Source: Rhodospirillales bacterium (GTDB taxonomy: Bacteria; Pseudomonadota; Alphaproteobacteria; Rhodospirillales; Casp-alpha2). Taken from it: a stretch of DNA of 64,000 nucleotides. The stretch is from contig JAJFII010000005.1 of the NCBI GenBank assembly GCA_021775095.1, forward strand, positions 25,393 through 89,392. The letters run 5' to 3'. The translations under genes were made by a program, and so were the position numbers. Positions 33,236-41,872 of the stretch are shown here, piece after piece; the first letter of the stretch is position 1; each line of letters opens with the position of its first letter. The notes beneath the pieces are model-generated. The model did not search any database, was not told the origin of the DNA, and saw only the letters and a list, made by a program, of their open reading frames with translations.

Positions 33236-34159
33236 TTATGCGTCGCCGGCCAACAGATCGTTTTGCAAATCCAGGGCCAGGTTAACGGCCCGTTCACATT
33301 CGAGTTCCTGGACCGGATCCAGGGCGGCGACCGGGTCGCGGCACACGGAGGTTTCGAATATTCCTTCGGCCCGGCGGAGCGCTTTAAAAAACCGAATGCT
33401 GATATCGATATGTTGATTTGAAAAGGCCAGCACCGGCAACAAACGGTGGAACAGAGATCGCGCTGACGCCGCCTCGCCGCCATGGAACCGGTTATAAATC
33501 GCCACATATATGGGCTCCAGTGCGGTTGGAATGAAGGCATGAACACCACGCTGCAGGGCATCCATAAATTGCGACACGGCCCAACCGCCGCTGACGTGCA
33601 GGCGGCCATCGGTGGCGTCGAGAATTTGTGAATATTTTGGCCCGGCGGGAACGGTTTCGATTTTAAGGCAACGGAAGCTCGGCAGGTTCTCAAAAAGCCT
33701 TAATATGTCGGCAATTGCCATACCGCCGCCCGACCAGTCCAGGTCCTGGATCATCAACAGCTCCGGGCCGGCGTCGGCGATGGATTTAAGGGCTGTTTCG
33801 AGGGCAACCCCTGACAAACCCGCCGGTGCCTGGCAACAGATGCCGGTGGCACCGGCCCGGCGTGCATGGCGCGCCAACTCAATACTTTGTCCAAAATCTG
33901 CAGATGCAACACTGACGATGAGTGGTATGCGGCGGTGGTTCTGTTCCGCCGCGATGGCCATAAAACGGGATTTTTCATCGAAACTGAGGCTCGCCTGTTC
34001 GCCGGCAACGGCGAGGGCCAACAAGCCTTGGCAGCCGCTGGCAACGCTGTGGTCGACAAGCCTCCTTAAGGACGGTTCATGCAGGGTGCCCCGGTCATCG
34101 AACGGTGTATTCAGGCTGGGCACAATGCCTAACAAAGTGTCGGGTAGCGGTTTGTTCAT
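33236..34159 (-). CDS. Dihydrodipicolinate synthase/N-acetylneuraminate lyase family protein
   Basis: A 307-aa class I aldolase-fold protein. Family features: LGIVPSLNTPFDDRGTLHEP at the N-terminus, GLLALAVAGEQASLSFDEK in place of the usual G-T-T-G-E loop, and FRCLKIETVPAG with Lys166 as the expected Schiff-base lysine. The tyrosine that normally relays protons (YNxP in DapA) is replaced: the strand reads LLMIQDLDW. It is therefore unlikely to be true DapA. It could be a sugar-acid aldolase/dehydratase of unknown specificity or a divergent member with altered chemistry. It is divergent from the gene at 34371. Confidence 0.8.
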   Translation of the reverse strand: MNKPLPDTLLGIVPSLNTPFDDRGTLHEPSLRRLVDHSVASGCQGLLALAVAGEQASLSFDEKSRFMAIAAEQNHRRIPLIVSVASADFGQSIELARHARRAGATGICCQAPAGLSGVALETALKSIADAGPELLMIQDLDWSGGGMAIADILRLFENLPSFRCLKIETVPAGPKYSQILDATDGRLHVSGGWAVSQFMDALQRGVHAFIPTALEPIYVAIYNRFHGGEAASARSLFHRLLPVLAFSNQHIDISIRFFKALRRAEGIFETSVCRDPVAALDPVQELECERAVNLALDLQNDLLAGDA

Positions 34160-34370
34160 CGCTTAAGATTGTCCTTAACATCGCCTCGCTCAGAGCTGGA
34201 ATAATCTTATAGACGGGAATTTACTCGGATCACCAGTCCCGTTAAAGAAGGTTATCGCGGCCATTCCCCCGATTAATATCGCCAGCCGAAAAGAGGTGTT
34301 GTCTTTGCCGGACGATACAGATGACAATGGGATTTATTTAGTGTTTATACCGTCCATCCGAGGAGTCCCC

Positions 34371-34919
34371 ATGTCCCGCCTTGCCGCCCTATCGCGTGAA
34401 ACCATGACCGACCGACAAAAGGAAGTTCACGACGCGATCACATCGGGGCCGCGCGGTCGCGTTGCAGGGCCGCTTGCGATCTGGTTAAACCGCCCTGAAT
34501 TGGCTGACCGGGCGCAAGCCCTGGGCCGGTATTGCCGGTTTGAAAGCTCCCTGCCGCCGCGCCTTTCCGAGCTTGCCATCCTGACAACGGCGCGATTTTG
34601 GAGCGCTGAATATGAATGGGCGGCGCACAAACCGCTTGCCCTGAAAGCCGGGCTTTCGGAATCGATTGTCGAAGCCATCCGCGCCCATGACGAACCGGAA
34701 TTTGATCGGCAGGATGAAGCCGTTGTCTATCGTTTTTCCAACCAACTCCATCGAACCCGGCAAATGGATGATCAGCTCTATACCCGCGCTATTGACCTGT
34801 TGGGCGCGGACGGTGTTGTCGATTTGACCGGGATCCTCGGTTATTACACGTTGATTTCCATGACCATCAAAGTCTTCGACGTGGATCCGCCGGAAGGGTA
34901 CGAGCCGGAGTTGGGCTAA
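34371..34919 (+). CDS. Carboxymuconolactone decarboxylase/AhpD-like family protein
   Basis: A 182-aa alpha-helical protein of the CMD superfamily. The core LPPRLSELAILTTARFWSAEYEWAAHKPLA keeps the conserved E-WAAH pattern, followed by GLSESIVEAI and a GILGYYTLISMTIKVF tail. It lacks the CxxC of AhpD peroxidases, so it is more like the CMD/macrophomate side. I chose ATG 34371 because AGGAG lies five bases upstream; the longer frame from 34296 has no family match. Its stop overlaps the convergent fcl stop by three bases. Substrate unknown. Confidence 0.82.
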   Translation: MSRLAALSRETMTDRQKEVHDAITSGPRGRVAGPLAIWLNRPELADRAQALGRYCRFESSLPPRLSELAILTTARFWSAEYEWAAHKPLALKAGLSESIVEAIRAHDEPEFDRQDEAVVYRFSNQLHRTRQMDDQLYTRAIDLLGADGVVDLTGILGYYTLISMTIKVFDVDPPEGYEPELG

Positions 34920-35878
34920 GGCGCGCGGGTTGCCAGGGATTTTAAATACCAGGCGTAGGTTTGTTCCAGGCCTTCGCGCAAACCAATTTTGTTTTGCCAG
35001 CCCAACTTCGAGAGTTTCGAAACATCGAGTTTTTTTCGCAGCGTGCCGTCCGGTTTGTCGGCCCTGAAGGTTAATTCGCCGGTAAACCCCACCACATCAC
35101 AAATCAGCAGGCTCAAATCCCTGATACTGATATCGCGCCCGGCACCCACATTGATATGGGGCGCTTGCGAATAGTATTTCATCAAAAACACCAGCGCCTC
35201 GGCGGCATCGTCGACCTGTAAAAACTCCCGCAGGGGTCGACCGGTTCCCCACACCTCAAGCGTTTTGCCGCCGTCGGATTTTGCCGCATGGGCTTTTGCC
35301 AAAAGCGCCGGAATGACGTGACTGGACTGCAGATCAAAGCTATCGCCACGGCCATATAAGTTGGTCGGCATGGCAGAAATGTAATCGCTGCCAAACTGTT
35401 TGCGGTAGGCCTGACACAAGCGAATTCCGGATATCTTGGCAATTGCATACCACTGATTGGTTTCTTCGAGGGGCCCGGTCAACAACGCCGATTCGCTGAT
35501 CGGTTGTGCGACTTCGCGCGGATAAATGCACGACGTGCCCAAAAACAAAAGTTTTTCGACGCCAATATTGTGGGCGGTTTTTATGATATTCGCTTCTATC
35601 ATCATATTGTCATACAGGAAATCAGCCGGGTAGGTATCGTTGGCAACGATACCGCCAACCGTTGCTGCGGCCAGAAAAACCGCCTGCGGTTTGGTTTCCG
35701 CCATCCAGTCCTCGACTTCCGCCTGCCGGCGTAAATCGACGACATTGCGACCGACGGAAAAAACCTGACAATTTTCTTTGGTTAATTGCCTGGCGATAGC
35801 GGAACCGACCATGCCGCTGCCGCCGGCAATCCAAACCCGTTTTCCATCGAGGGCATATTCCGGTGACCGCTCAGTCAT
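34916..35878 (-). CDS. fcl: GDP-L-fucose synthase (NAD-dependent epimerase/reductase)
   Basis: A 320-aa extended SDR converting GDP-4-keto-6-deoxymannose to GDP-L-fucose. Motifs: NAD(P)-binding [23 protein letters not shown] with the active-site Ser/Cys region, and [12 protein letters not shown] holding Yxxx[13 protein letters not shown] and [12 protein letters not shown] are also family hallmarks. I chose ATG 35878, which overlaps the gmd stop by eight bases; an ATG at 35893 is an alternative. The 3' end overlaps the convergent CMD-like gene by three bases. With gmd it supplies GDP-fucose for surface glycans. Confidence 0.93.
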   Translation of the reverse strand: MTERSPEYALDGKRVWIAGGSGMVGSAIARQLTKENCQVFSVGRNVVDLRRQAEVEDWMAETKPQAVFLAAATVGGIVANDTYPADFLYDNMMIEANIIKTAHNIGVEKLLFLGTSCIYPREVAQPISESALLTGPLEETNQWYAIAKISGIRLCQAYRKQFGSDYISAMPTNLYGRGDSFDLQSSHVIPALLAKAHAAKSDGGKTLEVWGTGRPLREFLQVDDAAEALVFLMKYYSQAPHINVGAGRDISIRDLSLLICDVVGFTGELTFRADKPDGTLRKKLDVSKLSKLGWQNKIGLREGLEQTYAWYLKSLATRAP

Positions 35879-36935
35879 TGGCCCGGGTCCCATTTTTTTT
35901 CAAGAGTTGCAGATCACTCTCCATCATCTCGCGAACCAGCCCGGCAAACGAAGTTTGATGTTGCCAGCCCAAAACCCGCCGTGCCTTCGACGGATCACCG
36001 ATCAACTGGTCAACTTCCGTCGGTCTGAAATATCTGGCATCGATCTGGATGATGATTTTACCGGTCTGCGGGTCCCGTCCGACTTCGTCCAATCCAGACC
36101 CACTCCATTCGATTTGCCGGCCAACCTGTGCCAGGGCCAAATTGATAAAATCGCGAACCGAATGGGTTTCGCCGGTCGCCAGGACATAATCGTCGGCGAT
36201 TTCCTGTTGGAGGATCCGCCACATGCCATCGACGTAGTCGCGGGCGTGACCCCAATCGCGCTGGGCGTCCAAATTACCAAGATAGAGGGTTTCCTGCAGC
36301 CCCAATTCAATGGCAGCGATGGCCCGGGTGATCTTGCGGGTGACAAAGGTTTCGCCGCGGATCGGGCTCTCGTGGTTAAATAAAATGCCGTTGGATGCGT
36401 GGAAATTATAAGCTTCACGGTAGTTCACGGTCATCCAGTAGGCGTATAATTTGGCAACTGCATAGGGACTGCGCGGATAAAACGGTGTCGATTCCGATTG
36501 CGGTACCTGTTGAACCTTGCCGTAAAGTTCCGACGTCGACGCCTGGTAGAACCGGGTTTCCGCCGCCATATCCAAAATGCGGACAGCCTCCAGTATTCTG
36601 AGCGGTCCCAGGGCATCGGAGTTGGCGGTATATTCCGGCGTATCGAAACTGACCTGGACGTGACTTTGCGCCGCCAGATTGTAAATTTCAGTTGGCTGAA
36701 TTTGTTGTATCAGGCGGATAAGATTGGTGGCATCGGTCAGGTCACCGTAATGCAGAAAAAAATTCCGACCGGCGGCATGGGGGTCTTCATACAGATGATC
36801 CACCCGTTCCGTATTAAAGGATGAGGACCGCCGTTTGATTCCGTGAACTTCATAGGACTTGTCCAGCAGGTATTCGGCCAGATAGGCACCGTCCTGTCCA
36901 GTGACCCCGGTAATTAAAGCAACTTTTCTTGTCAA
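35871..36935 (-). CDS. gmd: GDP-mannose 4,6-dehydratase
   Basis: A 354-aa extended SDR making GDP-4-keto-6-deoxymannose, first step to GDP-L-fucose. Motifs: [51 protein letters not shown] (YxxxK) and [20 protein letters not shown] place the start at TTG 36935 ([10 protein letters not shown]), with GGAGG seven bases upstream, matching the usual N-terminus. A GTG at 36968 in the same frame sits directly on a ribosome site with no spacing. The TTG overlaps the stop of a ten-codon leader ORF (TTGA), which may couple translation. fcl follows with an eight-base overlap. Confidence 0.93.
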   Translation of the reverse strand: MTRKVALITGVTGQDGAYLAEYLLDKSYEVHGIKRRSSSFNTERVDHLYEDPHAAGRNFFLHYGDLTDATNLIRLIQQIQPTEIYNLAAQSHVQVSFDTPEYTANSDALGPLRILEAVRILDMAAETRFYQASTSELYGKVQQVPQSESTPFYPRSPYAVAKLYAYWMTVNYREAYNFHASNGILFNHESPIRGETFVTRKITRAIAAIELGLQETLYLGNLDAQRDWGHARDYVDGMWRILQQEIADDYVLATGETHSVRDFINLALAQVGRQIEWSGSGLDEVGRDPQTGKIIIQIDARYFRPTEVDQLIGDPSKARRVLGWQHQTSFAGLVREMMESDLQLLKKNGTRAND

Positions 36936-36964
36936 ATCCGTGCCTCCACCAAAACAATACCCAT
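36932..36964 (-). CDS. Ten-codon leader peptide upstream of gmd
   Basis: ATG at 36964 follows AAGGAGTGA and encodes [10 protein letters not shown] before TGA at 36934-36932. That stop overlaps the inferred TTG start of gmd as TTGA. The leader has the better-placed canonical start, while gmd has a rare start, so the short ORF may load ribosomes for gmd. It carries no obvious run of one amino acid, so attenuation is not suggested. It could also be a chance ORF. Confidence 0.35.
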   Translation of the reverse strand: MGIVLVEARI

Positions 36965-37394
36965 TCACTCCTTAGTTTTAGCGCAACTTTATTAAGCTTG
37001 CGTGTAGATTTTGCGCTGTCGAAAATAAAGGCCTTACTGGATTGTGATAGCCATCATCACCAAATGTCATGGACCGCAGATTGCCCATCAACCTAATTTG
37101 TTGCATCCCCAAGCGAAGCTAATTAAGCTTCACTCATAAAGTGTGGTTCCGGTTGGCAACACGCCTTATGACCGAAGTGTAACGAGGTCTGTCGAAATAT
37201 TGTTTAAAATCTGGGGTTTCACGGCATGATTGAAAGCGAATTCCCTTGAAAATAAGGAGTTCACATCAATTGTCACATAATGTATACAATAACGTATGCG
37301 AAGAGATGAAGCCAAAATAAAATCGGCAATCTCTTTCCTGGGATTACACGATATGAGTAATCAGGCAATTAAACCGAATAGGGAGACGACTATA
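36936..37394. other. Divergent regulatory region between gmd and the TRAP operon
   Basis: About 460 bases between divergent genes. Apart from the gmd leader, I see an inverted repeat GAAGCT-AATTA-AGCTTC at 37115-37131 and a candidate promoter near 37260-37290. The leader of the TRAP transcript (37291-37394) is open in the dctP frame, but the ribosome site and signal peptide point to the start at 37395. No further gene is supported. Confidence 0.5.
37260..37290 (+). promoter_or_regulatory. Candidate promoter/operator of the TRAP operon
   Basis: TTCACA at 37260-37265, a 17-base spacer and TATACA at 37283-37288 resemble a sigma70 promoter. The -10 overlaps the palindrome TGTATACA (37281-37288), a plausible binding site for a GntR- or similar regulator. 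This is pattern matching only; alternative -10 TACAAT is offset by two bases. Confidence 0.35.
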
Positions 37395-38471
37395 ATGAGT
37401 ACTAAAAAGTTTCTAAGTATTGCTGCGGCCGCTGCTGTAGCGATGAGTGTTGTTGGGGTCGCAGGTTCTGCCGACGCCGCTGGCAAACGCGTTAAATGGA
37501 AAATGCACAGTGCATGGGGCAGCTCGGTTCCTCATCTGGGCACATCCGGCGTCCGCTTCTCGAAAGTGATCGAACGCCTTTCCGGTGGTGATTTCTCCAT
37601 GAAATTCTTCGAGCCAGGCGCACTGATCCCGGGCAACGAAGGGTTCGATGCCACATCCAAAGGATCCGTCGAAGCGGCTTGGACCACGGCCGGATACGAT
37701 GTCGGTAAATACCCGGCCTTGGCATTCTTTACAGCTGTGCCTTTTGGCCCGTCCATGGGTGAATATTTTGCCTGGAAAAAATTTGGTGGCGGCGACGAAA
37801 TCCAAAAAAGAATTTACGCCAAACACAACATCCACCAGCAAGATTGTTTTGCAATCGGACCGGAAACATCTGGCTGGTTTAAAGAAGAAATCACCGATCT
37901 TTCCCAGCTCCGTGGGCTGAAAATGCGTTTCTTCGGTCTTGGTGCCCGCGTCATGCAGAAGATCGGTGTTTCCACTCAGCTTCTGGCCGGTGGCGATATT
38001 TTCCCGGCGCTTGAAAAAGGCGTTATTGATGCAACCGAATTTTCCATGCCCGCCATGGACATCAAGTACGGTTTCTATCAGATCGCCAAGAACAACTACT
38101 TCCCTGGTTGGCACCAGCAGGTTTCTGTAAGCCAGTTGTTGATCAACAAAGCCAAATGGGACAGCCTTTCTGATCAGCATCAAGCCATGGTCGAGACGGC
38201 TTGCGGCGACAGCATCCACAATACCTATGCGGAGACCGAGTACGTAAACCCGTTCGCCATGGTCGAAATGGGCGAGAAGTACGGCGTTATAACCCGTCGT
38301 TGGACGGACGATCAGATCGCTGTCTTCGAGAAGTCTTGGAACGAAGTTGTTGCGGAAGATTCTGCAAAAGACCCGCTTTTCAAGGAAGTTAACGACAGCT
38401 ATGCCAAGTTCCGCAAGTCTTATGCGAAATGGGGCGAAGCTCAGTCTCTTAAGCCGACTTACCTGAAGTAA
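37395..38471 (+). CDS. TRAP transporter substrate-binding protein (TakP/mannitol-chloroaromatic type)
   Basis: A 358-aa periplasmic binding protein. A Sec signal peptide occupies residues 1 to ~30 (MSTKKFLSIAAAAAVAMSVV, cleavage near SADAA-GKRV). The mature part shows DctP/TakP traits: GLKMRFFGLGARVMQKIG with the conserved Arg that binds the ligand carboxylate, LEKGVIDATEFSMPAMDIKY, and the PGWHQQ motif of the TakP branch, which usually binds keto or hydroxy acids. I chose ATG 37395 (GGGAG nine bases upstream) over a frame from 37296 that would bury the signal peptide. A terminator hairpin follows before dctM. Confidence 0.93.
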   Translation: MSTKKFLSIAAAAAVAMSVVGVAGSADAAGKRVKWKMHSAWGSSVPHLGTSGVRFSKVIERLSGGDFSMKFFEPGALIPGNEGFDATSKGSVEAAWTTAGYDVGKYPALAFFTAVPFGPSMGEYFAWKKFGGGDEIQKRIYAKHNIHQQDCFAIGPETSGWFKEEITDLSQLRGLKMRFFGLGARVMQKIGVSTQLLAGGDIFPALEKGVIDATEFSMPAMDIKYGFYQIAKNNYFPGWHQQVSVSQLLINKAKWDSLSDQHQAMVETACGDSIHNTYAETEYVNPFAMVEMGEKYGVITRRWTDDQIAVFEKSWNEVVAEDSAKDPLFKEVNDSYAKFRKSYAKWGEAQSLKPTYLK

Positions 38472-38496
38472 TTGGCTGCTTTAAGTTGAGATAAGA

Positions 38497-38530
38497 AACC
38501 GGGGTCCGCGTAATGGGCCCCGGTTTTTTC
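38497..38530 (+). terminator. Hairpin with T-run between binding protein and dctM
   Basis: AACCGGGGTCC (38497-38507) pairs with GGGCCCCGGTT (38515-38525) through an 11-bp stem with one G-U pair and a seven-base loop, then TTTT. This is a textbook intrinsic terminator. Inside an operon it likely acts as a partial terminator or RNA-stabilising end, giving more binding protein than membrane subunits. Confidence 0.75.
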
Positions 38531-38579
38531 TTAAATTTTGATACAATCATGTTATAGAATATAAAAGTAGGGCATTTCG

Positions 38580-40073
38580 ATGGAAGCAATCGCCAAAGAC
38601 GTGAAACGTAATGGGCCGCTCATTGCGGTTATTGCAATTCTCGTAGTGACCGGTCTCGCCTATGCGACCGTATTAAATATGAGTCCGGATGGACAGGATG
38701 AACTCCTGTACTTCGTACAGGATTATTTGCCGATGGTCATGTTTGCGACACTGGCTTTGTTGCTTTTCACTGGTTTTCCGGTCGCATTTATTCTTGGTGG
38801 ACTGGCCTTGCTGTTTGGCCTTATCGGGTATTTCCTCGATATGTTTTCGCTCATCGAATTTTTCAATTTCCTGCCCCGGATCTGGGGTCAGGCGGCTGAA
38901 AACCTTGTCCTCGTCTCTGTTCCGGCGTTCGTATTCATGGGTGTGATGATGGAACGCTCCGGCGTCGCCAATGATCTGCTCTATTGTGTTCAGGTTTTGT
39001 TGAAAAAAGTGCCGGGCTCGTTGGCTCTGGCTGTTACCATTATGGGTACAGTGCTTGCCGCCATGACCGGCATTATTGGCGCATCGGTAACCATGATGAC
39101 CGCCCTGGCCCTGCCGACGATGATGCGCCAGGGCTACAGCCACTCCTTGTCTTGTGGCACCATTGCGGCTTCCGGCACATTGGGCATTTTGATCCCGCCG
39201 AGCATCATGCTTATCATTATGGCAGACCTGTTGGCCGTTTCGGTTGGTAACGTATTCATGGCAGCCGTTGTACCAGGCCTTTGCCTGGCTTTCTTGTATC
39301 TCGTATATGTATTGATTTACGCGCGGCTCCGCCCGGAAGTGGCACCGCCGCTGCCGCCCGATTTGCTTGATGTGCCTAAAAAAGATTACCCGGGTCTGAT
39401 TTTCAAGAGTTTCCTGCCCCCGGTGTTCCTGATCTCCATGATCAAAGGCTCAATCCTGCTTGGCGTCGCGACCCCCAGTGAAGCAGGTGCCGTTGGCGGT
39501 TTTGGGGTGATGATCCTGGCGTTTTTCAATCGCCGCCTGACCTTCGATCTTGTTCAACAGGTCTGTCACACGTCGGCCCGCACCGTCGCAATGATCTTTT
39601 TTATTATCGTCAGTGCCACCTGTTTTGCTTACGTTTACCGGTCTCTGGGCGGTGACGATATTGTTGAACATGTGATTTTAAACGCCGGGCTCGATTCCTG
39701 GGGCCTGCTGATCCTGATCATGGTCCTGACCTTCCTGCTGGGGTTTTTCCTCGACTGGATCGAGATTACACTGATCGTTCTTCCGGTGTTTGCGCCGCTG
39801 GTTGCCGGCATGGACTTTGGCGATCACATTGCACCTGAAAACATCATTTTCTGGTTCATCATCCTGATGGCAATCAATTTGCAAACGTCGTTCCTGACGC
39901 CACCCTTTGGATTTGCCCTGTTTTACCTGAAAGGAATCGCCCCAAAGGAGATCAAAATCCAAAGTATATACAAAGGGATCATACCCTTTGTCATCTTGCA
40001 GTTGATTGGTCTGCTCGTGGTCATGTGGCAACCCAACTTTGCACTCTCGTTAATGCGCGCGGTTTACGATTAA
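38580..40073 (+). CDS. dctM: TRAP transporter large permease (DctM type)
   Basis: A 497-aa membrane protein with about 12-13 hydrophobic segments, the Na+-coupled translocation subunit of a TRAP transporter. Recognisable DctM stretches: ALLLFTGFPVAFILGGLALL, PAFVFMGVMMERSGVANDLL, ASGTLGILIPPSIMLIIMAD, LGVATPSEAGAVGGFGVMIL and LQTSFLTPPFGFALFYLKG. The N-terminus carries an extra membrane segment (about 14-34) before the core. It precedes dctQ here, the reverse of the common Q-M order. Confidence 0.94.
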   Translation: MEAIAKDVKRNGPLIAVIAILVVTGLAYATVLNMSPDGQDELLYFVQDYLPMVMFATLALLLFTGFPVAFILGGLALLFGLIGYFLDMFSLIEFFNFLPRIWGQAAENLVLVSVPAFVFMGVMMERSGVANDLLYCVQVLLKKVPGSLALAVTIMGTVLAAMTGIIGASVTMMTALALPTMMRQGYSHSLSCGTIAASGTLGILIPPSIMLIIMADLLAVSVGNVFMAAVVPGLCLAFLYLVYVLIYARLRPEVAPPLPPDLLDVPKKDYPGLIFKSFLPPVFLISMIKGSILLGVATPSEAGAVGGFGVMILAFFNRRLTFDLVQQVCHTSARTVAMIFFIIVSATCFAYVYRSLGGDDIVEHVILNAGLDSWGLLILIMVLTFLLGFFLDWIEITLIVLPVFAPLVAGMDFGDHIAPENIIFWFIILMAINLQTSFLTPPFGFALFYLKGIAPKEIKIQSIYKGIIPFVILQLIGLLVVMWQPNFALSLMRAVYD

Positions 40074-40130
40074 CCGCCACAGCGGCGAATTTCAAATTTT
40101 CTCACGTTTGAATTCTTAAGGGAATGAGAC

Positions 40131-40904
40131 ATGAATAGTACAATGACAACACAATCGAATGGGCAGGATCTGCACCATTTAACAGAAGCTGAAATGCCGT
40201 GGATGCTGCGGATGTGTGAAAGTCTTCGCCGGTTCGTTGATGTAACCGGACGGTTTGGCTCCTGGTTTATGGTGCCGCTCGTGCTGATTACGGTTTTTGA
40301 TTTGGGCCTTAGAAAAACCGGGGAAGTCCAATTGTGGCTGATCGAAAACATCAGCCCGATTTTTGGCTCAACTTTGCTGCAGGAACTGGAGTGGCATTCG
40401 CATACAGTAATGTTCACTCTTGTTCTCGGTTACGGGTACATCTGGAACACCCATGTACGGGTCGATCTGGTGCGTGAGAACTTGGCCTTCCGCAAGAAGT
40501 TGTGGCTTGAATTTATTGGCCTGACCTTCTTTTTCATTCCTTATCTATGTGTTCTGGCTTATTTCGCGTTCATATACGCCTACGATTCTTGGGCGATTGG
40601 AGAAATATCCGCATCACAGGTTGGCCTGTCCCATCGCTGGATCATCAAGTCAGTATTGGTTGCTGGGATCCTGGTCTCCATAGTAGCTGGTATCGCCGTC
40701 TGGTTGCAACTGGCGGTCGCTTTGTTTGGCCCGCGCAATCTTCGGTTCCCGATGATGACTTTGGAATGGCCAGAAGAAGGCGGCACCAAAATCGAAGGCA
40801 AAGAACGACTTGATCTGTCGAAGGCCGAAGATGTGATGGCCAAACGGACCCGGGAGTTGAAGGAAAAAGCCGCGCAGGAAGCGGCGGAAGCCGCCAAAGG
40901 TTAA
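40131..40904 (+). CDS. dctQ: TRAP transporter small permease (DctQ type)
   Basis: A 257-aa protein, the four-helix small membrane subunit pairing with DctM. The core holds LEWHSHTVMFTLVLGYGYIW followed by NTHVRVDLVRE, which is characteristic of DctQ. It is longer than usual (~170-200 aa) through an N-terminal cytoplasmic extension of about 45 residues and a charged C-terminal helix (residues ~215-257, rich in Glu, Lys and Ala). ATG 40131 follows AAGGGAATGAGAC. It lies third in the operon after the binding protein and DctM. Confidence 0.9.
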   Translation: MNSTMTTQSNGQDLHHLTEAEMPWMLRMCESLRRFVDVTGRFGSWFMVPLVLITVFDLGLRKTGEVQLWLIENISPIFGSTLLQELEWHSHTVMFTLVLGYGYIWNTHVRVDLVRENLAFRKKLWLEFIGLTFFFIPYLCVLAYFAFIYAYDSWAIGEISASQVGLSHRWIIKSVLVAGILVSIVAGIAVWLQLAVALFGPRNLRFPMMTLEWPEEGGTKIEGKERLDLSKAEDVMAKRTRELKEKAAQEAAEAAKG

Positions 40905-40927
40905 CAGCCCATAAAAGGAACCATAAG

Positions 40928-41410
40928 ATGGCGTTGGATTGGGAAGGCCTTTTCAAAAAATACATTTGGAATGAGCAAACAACCCCCTATCTGACGGCCG
41001 TTCCCGACCTGAATCAACGCCAAGGTAAAAGCGAGATCTTTATCTATTCGCTTTTCCTTGGTGTTTTTTTTACGGTTGTTGCCTTGCTTTCCCTGGGCAA
41101 GGGGCAAATTCAGTACGGATCAGGCGTCGGATTTTATAGTTTCACCGTGGTTTGCGCTGCGGTCATCTTCGGCATTTTAAAGAACTACCATGCAGCACTT
41201 TATCTGAGTGCCACCCCCCTTGTCGCCCTCGCCTATCTGTTCCTCTACGGTTTTAGTGCGGAACGGGAAAACGTCGATACCCTGATCGTTGCCGGTGTCC
41301 TTTTGCTTTTATTACGCTATTCCCTGCGCATTGTCGCCGTCGCCCGCGCCTACCCGACTTTCCCCAAGGTTGATGGCCCGCAGTTTCGAGATAAAAGTGG
41401 TGGATTATAA
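40928..41410 (+). CDS. Uncharacterised four-helix membrane protein in TRAP operon
   Basis: A 160-aa protein with four hydrophobic segments at about residues 38-58, 67-86, 89-107 and 114-135, and a soluble N-terminus (MALDWEGLFKKYIWNEQTTP). ATG 40928 has AAGGA nine bases upstream. It lies 23 bases after dctQ and its stop abuts the next frame. No known domain recognised. Position suggests an accessory or assembly factor for the transporter; this is inference from context only. Confidence 0.75.
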   Translation: MALDWEGLFKKYIWNEQTTPYLTAVPDLNQRQGKSEIFIYSLFLGVFFTVVALLSLGKGQIQYGSGVGFYSFTVVCAAVIFGILKNYHAALYLSATPLVALAYLFLYGFSAERENVDTLIVAGVLLLLLRYSLRIVAVARAYPTFPKVDGPQFRDKSGGL

Positions 41411-41781
41411 TTTCTAATCACGACACCAACAACGCAAATACATCAAGTGGCCGGTTTTTAGGCATTTTAAGAGACCGCTTAACGCTGCACAAACGCCTTT
41501 ATCTCTGGGTTCTGGGTTTGACCATCATCTCGCAGTTTATCTGGCCAACCGTCTGGTGGTTCTTTTGGCCTTTGGTCATCTGGACGGTGTTGTTCATGCT
41601 GCATCTGATGGTCATCAAAACCATTGACGTCCAGGATGACTGGGTCGAAGAGCGCACCGATCAGCTGACCGACAACGCCTTCGACTTTGGCCATATAGCG
41701 ACCATTCGCGAACAAATTACAAAAACCACCTATGGCGAGGCCTATGGGTCTGATAAAGATACGGATACAGACAAAAAATAA
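41410..41781 (+). CDS. 2TM-domain membrane protein, probable non-canonical (ATT) start
   Basis: The frame holds LRDRLTLHKRLYLWVLGLTI, then FIWPTVWWFFWPLVIWTVLF, then HLMVIKTIDVQDDW: two hydrophobic segments with the W/F-P pattern of the 2TM domain. The domain begins upstream of the first TTG (41518), so the true start must be earlier. Between the in-frame stop ending at 41394 and CTG 41485 there is no ATG, GTG or TTG. ATT 41410 overlaps the previous stop (TAATT) and follows GGTGGATTATA, so I propose initiation there (123 aa); ATA 41407 and CTG 41485 are alternatives. A sequencing error is possible. Confidence 0.6.
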   Translation: MSNHDTNNANTSSGRFLGILRDRLTLHKRLYLWVLGLTIISQFIWPTVWWFFWPLVIWTVLFMLHLMVIKTIDVQDDWVEERTDQLTDNAFDFGHIATIREQITKTTYGEAYGSDKDTDTDKK

Positions 41782-41816
41782 ATATCGCCGTTGTCTTTTA
41801 TTGCATCTAAATTGTC

Positions 41817-41850
41817 CCCGCCGTTCCCCCTTCGGGCATGGGGGCGGGGT
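41817..41850 (+). promoter_or_regulatory. G/C-rich hairpin before the dehydratase gene
   Basis: CCCCG...CCCCC at the left pairs with GGGGG-CGGGG at the right around a TTCGGGCAT loop, with a bulge in the left arm. There is no T-tract, so it is more likely an mRNA-processing or stability structure between the transporter part and the enzyme part of the operon than a terminator. Confidence 0.35.
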
Positions 41851-41872
41851 ATTGGAAAACCAGGAGAGATCC

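Noticed and set aside
33236..34159. dapA (lysine biosynthesis)
   Set aside because: The catalytic tyrosine motif is missing and the context is not lysine biosynthesis.
37413..38219. 268-codon minus-strand ORF inside the TRAP binding-protein gene
   Set aside because: The plus frame encodes a clear TakP-type protein with signal peptide; the antisense frame has no recognisable features.
41404..41410. Fusion of the 160-aa membrane protein with the 2TM protein by frameshift
   Set aside because: The first gene ends in TAA with its own complete four-helix layout, and no slippery site is visible; separate translation from ATT is simpler, though a sequence error cannot be excluded.
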